Virus record (IMG/VR): IMGVR_UViG_3300044712_001809
Span: 1-24,577 of that record
Source: a virus
Reading direction: 5' to 3' (one strand)
DNA length: 24,577 nt
Shown: piece after piece, positions 1 through 6,527 of the stretch
How positions within the stretch are numbered: position 1 is the first letter of the stretch
Layout: each line of letters begins with the position of its first letter
Position numbers and translations under genes: made by a program
Notes under the pieces: model-generated
What the model was told of the DNA's origin: nothing
Databases searched by the model: none
What the model saw: the letters and a program-made list of their open reading frames with translations, nothing else

Positions 1-474
1 GGTCGCGAGCGTCGTAATGGATAGGATGTCATCCGGGCAGTAAAAGCAGTCAAACCACTCGGGCGTATAGGTGCGGCTTTCGTCCTGGCTGTTCGCCCAG
101 AAGCGCCGGTGGGTGAAATGGTCTACCGCCCGGGATGCCGCTTCGATCTGAATTTCAATGGTGGCATCGTCTTCCGCGTTAGACACATCCGTCAGGGTGA
201 TCGCCGTGCCGATAGCCGCATCGGTGAGCGTGCCGCTGACCACAATCGCCTCATTGCTGACCGAGACCACCACGAAGACGCCGTTATTGCCGGCGTTGGA
301 TGCGCCGGCGACCTGAATGAGGGTCGCGCTTTGGAAACGCCCCAGCCGCTTGAGGCTGTCAGTGATGGTGGAAGTCGACTGGGTGAAGCTAATCGTCGAG
401 GCGACGTAGCTTCGCTTGCGCAGCAGGTAGTCCTTGAATTCGGCCAGTGTGCAGTATCCATTGGTGATCGTCAT
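1..474 (-). CDS. Phage head-tail connector (gp6/gp15-like), partial at left edge
   Basis: The reading frame opens at ATG 474 and runs off the left edge after 158 codons without a stop. The start (MTITNGYCTLAEFKDYL) and the later segment IEIQIEAASRAVDHFTHRRFW are typical of head-tail connector/adaptor proteins of HK97-like phages, which form a ring under the portal and close the head for tail joining. A beta-rich stretch between these two helices (roughly residues 28-95, with the repeat-like VVVSVSNEAIVVSG) looks like an inserted domain compared with the usual short connector. The start is fixed by an ATGA overlap with the preceding gene, implying translational coupling. Its position after the capsid gene fits the usual head-to-tail order, so tail genes are expected to the left. 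The family call comes from motif resemblance, not from a search. Confidence 0.7.
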   Translation of the reverse strand, partial: MTITNGYCTLAEFKDYLLRKRSYVASTISFTQSTSTITDSLKRLGRFQSATLIQVAGASNAGNNGVFVVVSVSNEAIVVSGTLTDAAIGTAITLTDVSNAEDDATIEIQIEAASRAVDHFTHRRFWANSQDESRTYTPEWFDCFYCPDDILSITTLAT

Positions 475-989
475 AGTCGCTTGTACTCCACCGGAAGCCG
501 GGCGTAGCGCTGCACCAGCGCGCCGTGCATCAGGTAATTGGCCGGGTAGGTCGGCGGCTGGCCATAGGCGCGGGTGTCGCCGTCGGTGGTTGCATCGCAG
601 CACAGGAACACAACGCGCTCGCAGCCCCACAGTTCTGCCAGCCCCAGGCAGGCCACGACCGATGGCACATTCCAGGGATAGCCAAAGGCTTCGCAGTCGA
701 ACAGCAGCGCCCCGTCCCGCTCCAGTTCCGCGCCTGACCAGGCTGCGCTTTCATGCTTATGAGCCAGCACCAATGCTTTCCGCGGCTTGCCAAAATAACG
801 GTCTTTCTGCATCGAAAATACAGGATTTGGCAGATGGAGGTTTTCCACCAGCTCGATCGCCTGGTTGATAGCCACAACCGGTCCAGGGCCGATATCCCCG
901 GCGCTCAGACGCGCAAGGGAAGCCCCGCGCCCGATCACCCAGAGCGGCATCCCGGCAAATCGACCTGCAAGTGAAGCAACCGTTTCCAT
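471..989 (-). CDS. DUF115/CST-I-like phage protein (possible sugar-related enzyme)
   Basis: This is a 172-aa protein started at ATG 989, with GGAAGG about 5 bases upstream; an in-frame extension further upstream would overlap the capsid gene and has poor coding character. Residues 15-25 (PLWVIGRGASL) match the nucleotide-sugar-binding style motif VxGxGxSL seen at the start of DUF115/MAF and CST-I-type sialyltransferase-like proteins. Residues 38-42 (VVAIN) and the later segment VVFLCCDATTDGD are compatible with a Rossmann-like fold. It sits between the major capsid gene and the head-tail connector. With the glycosyltransferase and methyltransferase in the same late block it may take part in glycan decoration of virions; that role is inference. 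It could equally be a non-catalytic relative. Confidence 0.6.
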   Translation of the reverse strand: METVASLAGRFAGMPLWVIGRGASLARLSAGDIGPGPVVAINQAIELVENLHLPNPVFSMQKDRYFGKPRKALVLAHKHESAAWSGAELERDGALLFDCEAFGYPWNVPSVVACLGLAELWGCERVVFLCCDATTDGDTRAYGQPPTYPANYLMHGALVQRYARLPVEYKRL

Positions 990-1005
990 TGGATCCTTCC
1001 GGTTC

Positions 1006-1032
1006 GGCCCGGGGAAGGAGAGACCCCGGGCC
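1006..1032 (-). other. GC-rich perfect hairpin between capsid gene and the next gene
   Basis: A 9-bp perfect inverted repeat (GGCCCGGGG at 1006-1014, CCCCGGGCC at 1024-1032) encloses a 9-base purine loop, 20 bases after the capsid stop. No T-run follows on the minus strand, so it is not a classical terminator. It may stabilise the capsid mRNA 3' end or act as a partial stop that lowers expression of the genes beyond the capsid. Confidence 0.6.
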
Positions 1033-1051
1033 ACAACCGATAAGAGGGAGA

Positions 1052-2371
1052 CTAGATCCCGGTGATTTTGGTGAACATCGCCGGGCGATACACGACGAAG
1101 GCGGCCCGCAGTTCCGCCAGGATGGTCTGCATGTTGCGCACGAACTGATCGTCGATCGTGCCGACCCGGATGGCAGCCTGTTCGCGATCGAACAGCGAGC
1201 AGCCCATGCCGAAGTCGCCAACCAACCCGGTGTTTTCGGTCAAGGCTTCCGCTTCGACCACCGGCATACCCCACAGGGTTACGGCGCCAACCTGGGAAGG
1301 CGGGCCCATCAGATAGCCGCCCAGCGTGCCGGTCGCGGCGTTTTCGCGGGACAGCCGGATGGCTTCCCAGTCGTTCGGGTTGAGCACGGCTGCCGAGGGG
1401 CGGCCTTTGCCGGTCACGCGCACTTTGGTGCGGCCCTTGAAGATCGCATCCACCACGCTATCCGTGCCCTTGCCGACGATGTTGATGCCAGCGCCCAGCA
1501 GGCCGGTCAGGTGTTCGCCGGTCCCAGCGCCGGTCACGATTTCGCTTTCCAGGGTCAGATCCAACCCCAGCAGCAGCCGGCCGTTGATGGTGCCGCGGAT
1601 CGCGGGAGCATCCGCCAGCATGCGGTTGGTGACCGGGATCCAGTGCGCGATGGTTCGCACGGGGCTGGTTGCCACGCTGTAGGCGAGCGTGCTTTCGGGC
1701 TTCAGGCCCGAGGTGCCGGTGGTGGCGCTTGCTTCCGCCACGGCCGCGGCGGCATTGGTGAAGGTGTCTTCCTTCACGTATTCGACCACATCGCTTTCGG
1801 TCGTGACCCGTGGGATCAGGTCGAGCAGGGTCAGCTCACGCTGGCGCACGTCCACCAGGCCCGAGAGGTGCTCGTTGACGACGAAGGCGCCGCCGGAAGT
1901 GGCAGAGCCGCCGCGCAGCAGGGCTTTTGATTCCATCTGCATGCGCTTTGACCACTGGATCAGGCTGGTGCCATCTTTCAGGGAGACGGCGAACTGCACC
2001 CGGGCCAGGGAAGAATTGAAGTGGCCGGCCAGTTTCAGCTCGCGGTATTCGCGGGCCTGGAGGAACTGATCGCCGGGGCTGAGGGTCTGGCCCTCCTGGA
2101 TGTCCTTGACCTGCTGGCCAGGGAGCGTTGCGCCGGGCGCCGGCTTGGTATAGCGGTCCATGCCAGCCAGGATGCGAGCGCGCCGGGATTCGGCGTCTTC
2201 CAGCCCGGCCAGTTTGGCTTCCAGACCATCGACTTCGGTCAGGCAGCGCTTGACTTCGGCCAGGTCTTCGTTATTGGTGATTACCCCATCGGGGTAGCGC
2301 TTCTCAATCAGGTCGGCTTTTTCAAACAGCGACTTGATCTCCGCACGGGCTTCGGCAACTGTCATAGCCAT
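1052..2371 (-). CDS. Major capsid protein, HK97 family
   Basis: This 439-aa protein builds the icosahedral head shell. The first ~90 residues are charged and helical (AEARAEIKSLFEKADLIEKRY, then DGLEAKLAGLEDAESRRARIL), like the scaffolding delta-domain that the prohead protease removes. The body carries HK97-fold hallmarks: GGSATSGGAFVVNEHLSGLV, LLDLIPRVTT, SVATSPVRTIAHWIPVTNRMLAD, then ETVTGAGTGEHLTGLL-like and AAVLNPNDWEAI segments, and the ending FVRNMQTILAELRAAFVVYRPAMFTKI. The start at ATG 2371 has AAGGAG 7 bases upstream, formed by the last codons of the protease gene; a second in-frame ATG lies two codons later. It directly follows the protease gene, the standard HK97 order. Confidence 0.93.
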   Translation of the reverse strand: MAMTVAEARAEIKSLFEKADLIEKRYPDGVITNNEDLAEVKRCLTEVDGLEAKLAGLEDAESRRARILAGMDRYTKPAPGATLPGQQVKDIQEGQTLSPGDQFLQAREYRELKLAGHFNSSLARVQFAVSLKDGTSLIQWSKRMQMESKALLRGGSATSGGAFVVNEHLSGLVDVRQRELTLLDLIPRVTTESDVVEYVKEDTFTNAAAAVAEASATTGTSGLKPESTLAYSVATSPVRTIAHWIPVTNRMLADAPAIRGTINGRLLLGLDLTLESEIVTGAGTGEHLTGLLGAGINIVGKGTDSVVDAIFKGRTKVRVTGKGRPSAAVLNPNDWEAIRLSRENAATGTLGGYLMGPPSQVGAVTLWGMPVVEAEALTENTGLVGDFGMGCSLFDREQAAIRVGTIDDQFVRNMQTILAELRAAFVVYRPAMFTKITGI

Positions 2372-2375
2372 GAGA

Positions 2376-3152
2376 TTACTCCTTGATACGCTGGGCCAGG
2401 CGCTTGCGGGCCTGGTCGAGCTCGAATTTGACCCGGCGGGCATCCGTCTGGGTCCGAGGCGCGGCGCTCAGAATTGTGTGGAGCGAGGAACGAACGTCGT
2501 CCAATCCCGAGAACATCTCAAGGAGTTCCGATAATTCTTGCCGCTTGACTTCATTCAGCGGGCGGTTATCTGCCAGCCCGCGAATTTCATCCATCAGTTG
2601 TTGCAGTCCCTTCCCATACATTTCCACTTTGGCCGCCAGGGTCATCTCAGGACTGGAAAGATAAGACAGGAAGTCTTTGACGCCGGTCACGACCGCTTCT
2701 TCATTCATCGGCATAGCCACGAGCGAGGATTCGTACAGCGTGACTTCGTTCAACTCGCGGACATTTTCCTTTTCGTCATAAGTCCAGACGTCCGTGTGGT
2801 AGCCCATTGAGAAGCTGTCCAGGGCCCCGTCTTTCAGCAGCTCGTGGGTGTCTTCGCCCAGGCGGGTCTTGGAGATGCGGAACTTTCCAAACAGCCCTTT
2901 GGAATCCTGGTGTAGCTTGAGCGGCGCGCCCAGGATCTGGCGCGGGTCGTGATCGCGCAGGAAACGCACCTTTGGCCCTTCCTTGAGGGTCTTGGTGAAG
3001 GCGCCTGGGCGAACGATATCGCGCCCGAGGTCCACATTGTCAAAGGTGGACACATACCCGGATACCTCCCACTCATCGCCGGCAGCCTTAAACTCGGCGA
3101 TCTGGATCGGGAAACTATACAGCGTGTTGGAATTGACGGTTTTGGGTGCCAT
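2376..3152 (-). CDS. Prohead (maturation) protease, HK97/U35 family
   Basis: This 258-aa serine protease would cleave the scaffolding domain of the capsid protein during head maturation. Landmarks are FPIQIAEFKAAGDEWEVSGYVSTFDNVDLGRDIVRPGAF (split over residues 14-52), a catalytic His candidate at 68 in RDHD, a catalytic Ser at 115 in DSFSMGY, and YESSLVAMPMNEEA at 140-153. All are conserved positions of the family. The C-terminal ~90 residues are helical and charged and may act as a scaffold. ATG 3152 was chosen for its AGAGG site; it overlaps the end of the glycosyltransferase gene by 38 bases. The capsid gene begins 4 bases after its stop, so the two are surely cotranscribed. Confidence 0.92.
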   Translation of the reverse strand: MAPKTVNSNTLYSFPIQIAEFKAAGDEWEVSGYVSTFDNVDLGRDIVRPGAFTKTLKEGPKVRFLRDHDPRQILGAPLKLHQDSKGLFGKFRISKTRLGEDTHELLKDGALDSFSMGYHTDVWTYDEKENVRELNEVTLYESSLVAMPMNEEAVVTGVKDFLSYLSSPEMTLAAKVEMYGKGLQQLMDEIRGLADNRPLNEVKRQELSELLEMFSGLDDVRSSLHTILSAAPRTQTDARRVKFELDQARKRLAQRIKE

Positions 3153-4245
3153 AGGCTGCCTCTTGATTTGGAATAGATCCGGGAGCATCCCCCCGGTAAT
3201 GAGCGGTAATTTCGTCCCAGGCCTCGACCCAGCGCCAGGCCTGGCGGGTGAGGGAGTGTTCGCGACGGACCTTTGCCAGCAGGCGCTTGCTCAGGTCACG
3301 GCGCAGGGTATAGCTTTCGACCAGCAGCGAGAGATAACCTTCCCACTCGTCCACGCTGGTCGCGAGATAGCCGTTCACGGTGGGGTCGATCAACTGGCTA
3401 TAAACCGTGGGGCTCGCCACAACCGCCGCGCCGGAAGCGGCATATTCCATCGCCTTGATGTAGGTTTTGGCCCGGTTGAATTTCGTATCCCCCAGCGGAC
3501 AGCAGCCGATATCGATGTTGACCAACCCGGCCGGATACTGGTCGATCGGCATCCAGTCCAGCATGGCGATGCGCTCGTTAGGAACTAGGTCATATAAAAC
3601 TTTGGCGTGATGGCCCTGGATGACGAAGGTCACCTGCGGATAGCGTTTGGCAATCCGTGCCCAGGCCCGCGCCATGATTTCGACGTCCGCGTCGGGGCGA
3701 TTTCCGCCGGCCCAGCCGATGGTGAGACCTGGCACCTGGCGCTGTGCCGCTTTCTGGACCTTATGGAACCAGGTCAGGTCAATGAAATTGGGCACGACCT
3801 TGACCGGCTGGTCGGTGTATTCGCGCACCATCGTTGCCAGGCGCTGGCCAGAGACCGTCACGCCGTCGCAGGAGCGCAGCGCGTGCAGGATGCAGCTCTG
3901 GCGCTCTTTGGCTTCCGCCGGGCTCTTGCCATGCTGGACGACCAGCCGCCGGACAAAATCCTCACTGAACAGGTCGTCGTCTACCTCGTAGATCACGGCG
4001 AGGCCGGCCCGGTGAAGGGCCTTGAACCACTGATCAGCTTTGGCGCGCTCTTCGATGGGCCAGTGCAGGCGGGGCAGGATCACGGCGTCAAACTGGTGGA
4101 CGATTTGCGCGAGCCGGTTATCCTCGCGCATGCCCCACTCGATGCCGCGGTAGCCCTGGCGCTGCAGCTCGGTGAAGGGGAGTGCAATTCTCCAGAGGAA
4201 GCATCCATCTTGTTCGCCCACAAGTGCGAGAACTTTAGCGTGCAT
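3115..4245 (-). CDS. GT4-like (GT-B fold) glycosyltransferase
   Basis: This 376-aa protein resembles GT-B family 4 transferases that move a sugar from an activated donor to an acceptor. The N-terminal half has MHAKVLALVGEQDGCFLWRI, a segment FDAVILPRL and IYEVDDDLF, then VTVSGQRLATMV and VKVVPNFIDL. The C-terminal donor domain starts at LTIGWAGGN and contains KTYIKAMEYAASGAAVVASP, the E-containing motif (x7-E-like) of the family. The start at ATG 4245 has GAGAGGG close upstream; the longer in-frame start would run into the divergent HNH gene. It lies immediately before the prohead protease gene, so virion or capsid glycosylation is a reasonable guess. A near-copy of its first codons sits 700 bases upstream behind the HNH gene (see the relic at 4922-4951). 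Confidence 0.85.
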   Translation of the reverse strand: MHAKVLALVGEQDGCFLWRIALPFTELQRQGYRGIEWGMREDNRLAQIVHQFDAVILPRLHWPIEERAKADQWFKALHRAGLAVIYEVDDDLFSEDFVRRLVVQHGKSPAEAKERQSCILHALRSCDGVTVSGQRLATMVREYTDQPVKVVPNFIDLTWFHKVQKAAQRQVPGLTIGWAGGNRPDADVEIMARAWARIAKRYPQVTFVIQGHHAKVLYDLVPNERIAMLDWMPIDQYPAGLVNIDIGCCPLGDTKFNRAKTYIKAMEYAASGAAVVASPTVYSQLIDPTVNGYLATSVDEWEGYLSLLVESYTLRRDLSKRLLAKVRREHSLTRQAWRWVEAWDEITAHYRGDAPGSIPNQEAAYGTQNRQFQHAV

Positions 4246-4267
4246 ATTCCCTCTCGATGGTTGAGGG

Positions 4268-4276
4268 TGGTATAAT
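4268..4276 (+). promoter_or_regulatory. Extended -10 promoter for the first HNH gene
   Basis: TGG followed by TATAAT (4271-4276) forms an extended -10 element. No good -35 is seen at 16-18 bases upstream. It lies 31 bases before the HNH start and only 23 bases upstream of the divergent glycosyltransferase ATG, so the HNH gene appears to carry its own promoter. Confidence 0.5.
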
Positions 4277-4306
4277 GCTATTACTATCGACATGGGGAGA
4301 CGCATC

Positions 4307-4930
4307 ATGCCACAAAAGAAAACTATTCAACGAACATGCGGAATTTGCGGGAAATTTTTCTTTACCTCTCAATACGAGATTGACAAGGGGCGAGGTAAAT
4401 ATTGCTCGAAAACATGTCGCAATGCTGGGAATAAACGCCCTGCAGAAGCCCGCTTTTGGAACAAGGTTGATAAAACCAATGAAACCGGTTGTTGGATTTG
4501 GATCGGTGCAAAAAGACACGCTCTTGGTTATGGCGGCTTTTACTTCAACGGTCGCTGGTCTCACGCTCATCGGGTTTCTTACGAAATTGCCAACGGGCCA
4601 ATACCAGAGGGCGAAGAAATTCTTCACCTTTGTGACAATCCAGCGTGTGTTAACCCGGCGCATCTTGTGGCTGGAACACACGCGGAAAATATGGCTGATG
4701 CCCACAAAAAAGGCCGTATAGTAGGCGGTTTTTATAATATTCTTGAAGGAAATCGCCCATTGGGAGAGAAGCACGGCCAGTCTAAATTGACAGATGATGA
4801 TGTGCGTGAGATAAGACGAAAATACGAAGTTGAAGGTATCAAAGTCACTGAGTTGGCCAGACAGTATGAAATGACCCATGCTCAAATCGGCGCGATTGCC
4901 AGAAGAAAAGCATGGACTCATATCACTTAG
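4307..4930 (+). CDS. HNH homing-type endonuclease with zinc finger and C-terminal HTH
   Basis: This 207-aa protein has three parts. Residues ~8-38 form a treble-clef-like zinc finger (CGIC and YCSKTC). The centre is an HNH_3 nuclease ([35 protein letters not shown], then THAENMADA). The C-terminus is a resolvase-like HTH ([40 protein letters not shown]). Such free-standing nucleases cut phage DNA at a site and are copied by repair. ATG 4307 was chosen over ATG 4292 because GGGGAGA precedes it by 6 bases. It is antisense to the late operon, AT-richer than its neighbours and has its own -10 element, all signs of a mobile gene. It is related to the second HNH gene in the core only. Confidence 0.9.
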   Translation: MPQKKTIQRTCGICGKFFFTSQYEIDKGRGKYCSKTCRNAGNKRPAEARFWNKVDKTNETGCWIWIGAKRHALGYGGFYFNGRWSHAHRVSYEIANGPIPEGEEILHLCDNPACVNPAHLVAGTHAENMADAHKKGRIVGGFYNILEGNRPLGEKHGQSKLTDDDVREIRRKYEVEGIKVTELARQYEMTHAQIGAIARRKAWTHIT

Positions 4931-4951
4931 TGCCAACACCCGAGCATTCAT
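4922..4951 (-). pseudogene. Orphan glycosyltransferase start behind the HNH gene (insertion scar)
   Basis: On the minus strand a strong GGAGG and an ATG at 4951 are followed by codons reading [10 protein letters not shown]. The intact glycosyltransferase 700 bases downstream begins MHAKVLALVG, identical or similar at M, A, R/K, V, L, A, L. Only about seven codons lie outside the HNH gene; the rest overlap its last codons. The simplest reading is that the HNH gene entered the 5' end of a glycosyltransferase gene and that a new start was supplied on the other side. An alternative is loss of most of a tandem second glycosyltransferase gene. Confidence 0.5.
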
Positions 4952-4959
4952 AAGCCTCC

Positions 4960-5020
4960 ATCGGAAAACAAAAAAGGCGGCGTGTCACCCCTGATTTCTC
5001 AGAGATCACACGCCGCCTTT
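4960..5020 (-). terminator. Intrinsic terminator in leader of the capsid operon (also ends HNH gene)
   Basis: A 13-bp perfect stem (4973-4985 with 5008-5020, AAAGGCGGCGTGT type) encloses 22 bases that contain a smaller stem. On the minus strand the stem is followed directly by TTTTTTGTTTTCC, a canonical U-tract. On the plus strand only short T-runs follow, so it is a weaker terminator for the first HNH gene. In the minus direction it lies between a strong promoter (5111-5138) and the ribosome binding site at 4951-4959, which is the position of an attenuator. Confidence 0.8.
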
Positions 5021-5110
5021 ACATGCCTTTTGCGTCTCGCCCGTTTCCCTTTTCGCCCGCGCTCACCGCGCCTATGGGGTAGCCTGGAATTGGGCTATTT
5101 GATTAAAATT

Positions 5111-5138
5111 ATTATAGTCCAAATAGACTTTCAGTCAA
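5111..5138 (-). promoter_or_regulatory. Strong sigma70-type promoter toward the capsid operon (leader 2)
   Basis: On the minus strand TTGACT (5138-5133), a 16-base spacer and TATAAT (5116-5111) give a near-consensus promoter with a start point near 5104. The transcript leader (about 5104 to 4952) can form TAGCC/GGCTA and GCGC/GCGC hairpins, has a purine-rich stretch with two GGGCGA copies, and then meets the terminator at 4960-5020. Its first 25 bases from the -10 box match leader 1 (13172) at 18 positions. Confidence 0.7.
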
Positions 5139-5149
5139 GCACCCAGTAG

Positions 5150-5155
5150 TATAAT
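5150..5155 (+). promoter_or_regulatory. Candidate -10 box for the second HNH gene
   Basis: A perfect TATAAT would place the transcript start at about 5162, exactly where the interleaved inverted repeats of the leader begin. The -35 region is weak and overlaps the -35 of the divergent minus-strand promoter, so the two may compete. Confidence 0.4.
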
Positions 5156-5160
5156 TGTTC

Positions 5161-5274
5161 TGTCTAGGGAAGTTTGGCAGTTTTTATTTGTCAGTAGAGG
5201 TCCGCTATTTTGTGGTTTAACTGCCCTTCCCTAGACAAGAAGCGCAAAGCCATAAGATAGCGGGCCTCTACTGA
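5161..5274 (+). ncRNA. Candidate structured leader RNA: interleaved A-B-A'-B' inverted repeats
   Basis: Two long inverted repeats are interleaved. Repeat A pairs 5161-5172 with 5226-5237 (12 bp, TGTCTAGGGAAG) and, after a 3-base bulge, 5176-5182 with 5219-5225 (7 bp). Repeat B pairs 5191-5208 with 5257-5274 (18 bp, with one G-U pair). B's first arm lies in the loop of A and its second arm lies outside. Both cannot easily form together, because the stems are too long for the 8-10 base linkers. The structure is therefore either a two-state RNA or a DNA cruciform element. It fills the space between the HNH promoter and the HNH ribosome binding site (AAGGA near 5277). I know no named RNA family with this layout. 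Confidence 0.55.
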
Positions 5275-5289
5275 TTAAGGAAAAACAAT

Positions 5290-5757
5290 ATGGATACACC
5301 ATCCAATCAAAAGATTTTCAAAACACCAGGTGAAATTTTAGAAATTTATAACTCTGGATATAGTCTCAAAAAAATCGGGGAAATGTTTGGCGTAAGCCAG
5401 GAAAGAATTCGGCAATTACTCAATAAGACAAAGGAATACGTTAGTCATCCTACATACAGACCAAGTATTGTCCGATTTTGGTCTAAAGTAGAAAAATCCG
5501 ATAATTGCTGGATTTGGATTGGGGCCAAAACTCCAGAAGGATACGGAAGAATGCGCTGGATGAAAGGATATGAATACGCCCACAGAATTTCGTGGGTTAT
5601 TCAAAACGGAACTATAGCAGACGATTTATGTGTCTGCCATAGTTGCGATAACCCTTCATGTGTTCGACCAGATCATTTATTTATCGGCACGATTGCTGAT
5701 AACATGCACGATAGAGATACTAAGGGTCGAGGAAGAAAACCAAAAGTAAACAATTAA
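5290..5757 (+). CDS. HNH homing-type endonuclease with N-terminal HTH
   Basis: This 155-aa protein starts with a sigma-region-4-like helix-turn-helix (residues ~12-45, LEIYNSGYSLKKIGEMFGVS then QERIRQLL). The HNH_3 nuclease core follows ([40 protein letters not shown], then ADNMHDRDTKGR). The core is clearly homologous to that of the first HNH gene, but the DNA-binding attachments differ, so the two would recognise different sites. AAGGA lies 9 bases before the ATG. The gene is strongly AT-rich against its surroundings, is antisense to the late operon, and ends one base before the methyltransferase stop, which suggests a recent, precise insertion between genes. Confidence 0.9.
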   Translation: MDTPSNQKIFKTPGEILEIYNSGYSLKKIGEMFGVSQERIRQLLNKTKEYVSHPTYRPSIVRFWSKVEKSDNCWIWIGAKTPEGYGRMRWMKGYEYAHRISWVIQNGTIADDLCVCHSCDNPSCVRPDHLFIGTIADNMHDRDTKGRGRKPKVNN

Positions 5758-5758
5758 A

Positions 5759-6517
5759 TCACATGTTCTTTTTGGTCTTTTTGGCCTTTGCCGGTGGTTG
5801 AAACTCGGCATGGTCAAGGGCGTCAATATATTCAGGGGGTAAAACCGGAGCGACAAATTCCGGCTCCTCGGTCTCAACAGGATCCGGCAGCGGAGTGATG
5901 CGGGTAAACACGCGCTTGATCGTGGTCTTTGGAAATGGGGCATAGGCTTCGCAGGAATGAGCTTCGACCTGCTGCCACCCTTCAGCCTCGATGATCTTTT
6001 GATAATCATGTGGCCAGGCGTGGAAAGAAGGCGGTCGTTCGCCTTCGATGGTGATGATCAACCGGCGCGCCTTTTTTGCCATTTCCTGGATCACCCATTC
6101 TTGATCGGGAGGCAGGTGCATCAGGAGGCCCTGGGTAAACACCACATCAGCTTTCACAAAGTCGATGTAATTCGCGATCGCGTCTTCTACCGGCGCAACC
6201 AGAACCGGAATTTCGCGAAACTCTGGAAAGGTTGCATTGCCCAGATTGACTGCGTCCTGGTTGATCTCAAGTCCACAAAGATATTTATACCCAGCTTGAT
6301 GGAGACTAGCCAGGTTACGCCCGGTGCCCGAGCCCAGCTCAAGAATGTGCATTTCAGGTGAGGCATACTTGTTCAGCGTTTCCACCACCAGCCGGGTCAC
6401 ATTGACCAGGTCAAGGTAAAACTCTGGGCGGCAGTGCGAGATCACATTCTCACCGTAAGCATCGACGTTTGCCGGCGCGCCTGGATTTTTCCAAAATGCT
6501 TGACGATCGAATTTCAT
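5759..6517 (-). CDS. SAM-dependent class I methyltransferase
   Basis: This 252-aa protein has a class I Rossmann methyltransferase core. Motif I is HILELGSGTGRNLASL (residues 57-72), the acidic loop GLEINQDAV (82-90) would hold the ribose of SAM, and the segment ADVVFTQGLLMHLPP (about 123-137) is motif IV/V-like. There is no NPPY or PC motif of a DNA methylase; the layout is closer to methyltransferases that act on small molecules, sugars or proteins. The last ~50 residues are a Pro/Glu-rich tail ending in a Lys-rich patch. The RBS AAGGAGG overlaps the stop of the preceding gene. Given the nearby glycosyltransferase, methylation of a virion glycan is one possibility; the substrate cannot be read from the sequence. 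Confidence 0.82.
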   Translation of the reverse strand: MKFDRQAFWKNPGAPANVDAYGENVISHCRPEFYLDLVNVTRLVVETLNKYASPEMHILELGSGTGRNLASLHQAGYKYLCGLEINQDAVNLGNATFPEFREIPVLVAPVEDAIANYIDFVKADVVFTQGLLMHLPPDQEWVIQEMAKKARRLIITIEGERPPSFHAWPHDYQKIIEAEGWQQVEAHSCEAYAPFPKTTIKRVFTRITPLPDPVETEEPEFVAPVLPPEYIDALDHAEFQPPAKAKKTKKNM

Positions 6518-6527
6518 GACAACCTCC

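Noticed and set aside
971-1930. A 319-codon plus-strand frame over the capsid gene
   Set aside because: It is an antisense shadow of the HK97 capsid gene with Gly/Arg/His-rich, non-protein-like composition.
4235-4951. A 238-codon minus-strand frame across the whole first HNH gene
   Set aside because: Only its first ten codons resemble a protein (the glycosyltransferase start); the rest is the shadow of the HNH gene, and it is out of frame with the intact glycosyltransferase.
4245-4951. Possible group I intron or intein in the glycosyltransferase
   Set aside because: The HNH gene is on the opposite strand, the flanking codons are duplicated rather than split, and no splice-like core was seen.
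5161-5274. Insertion-sequence terminal inverted repeats
   Set aside because: The two repeats are interleaved rather than flanking a gene, no transposase is present, and no target duplication was seen.
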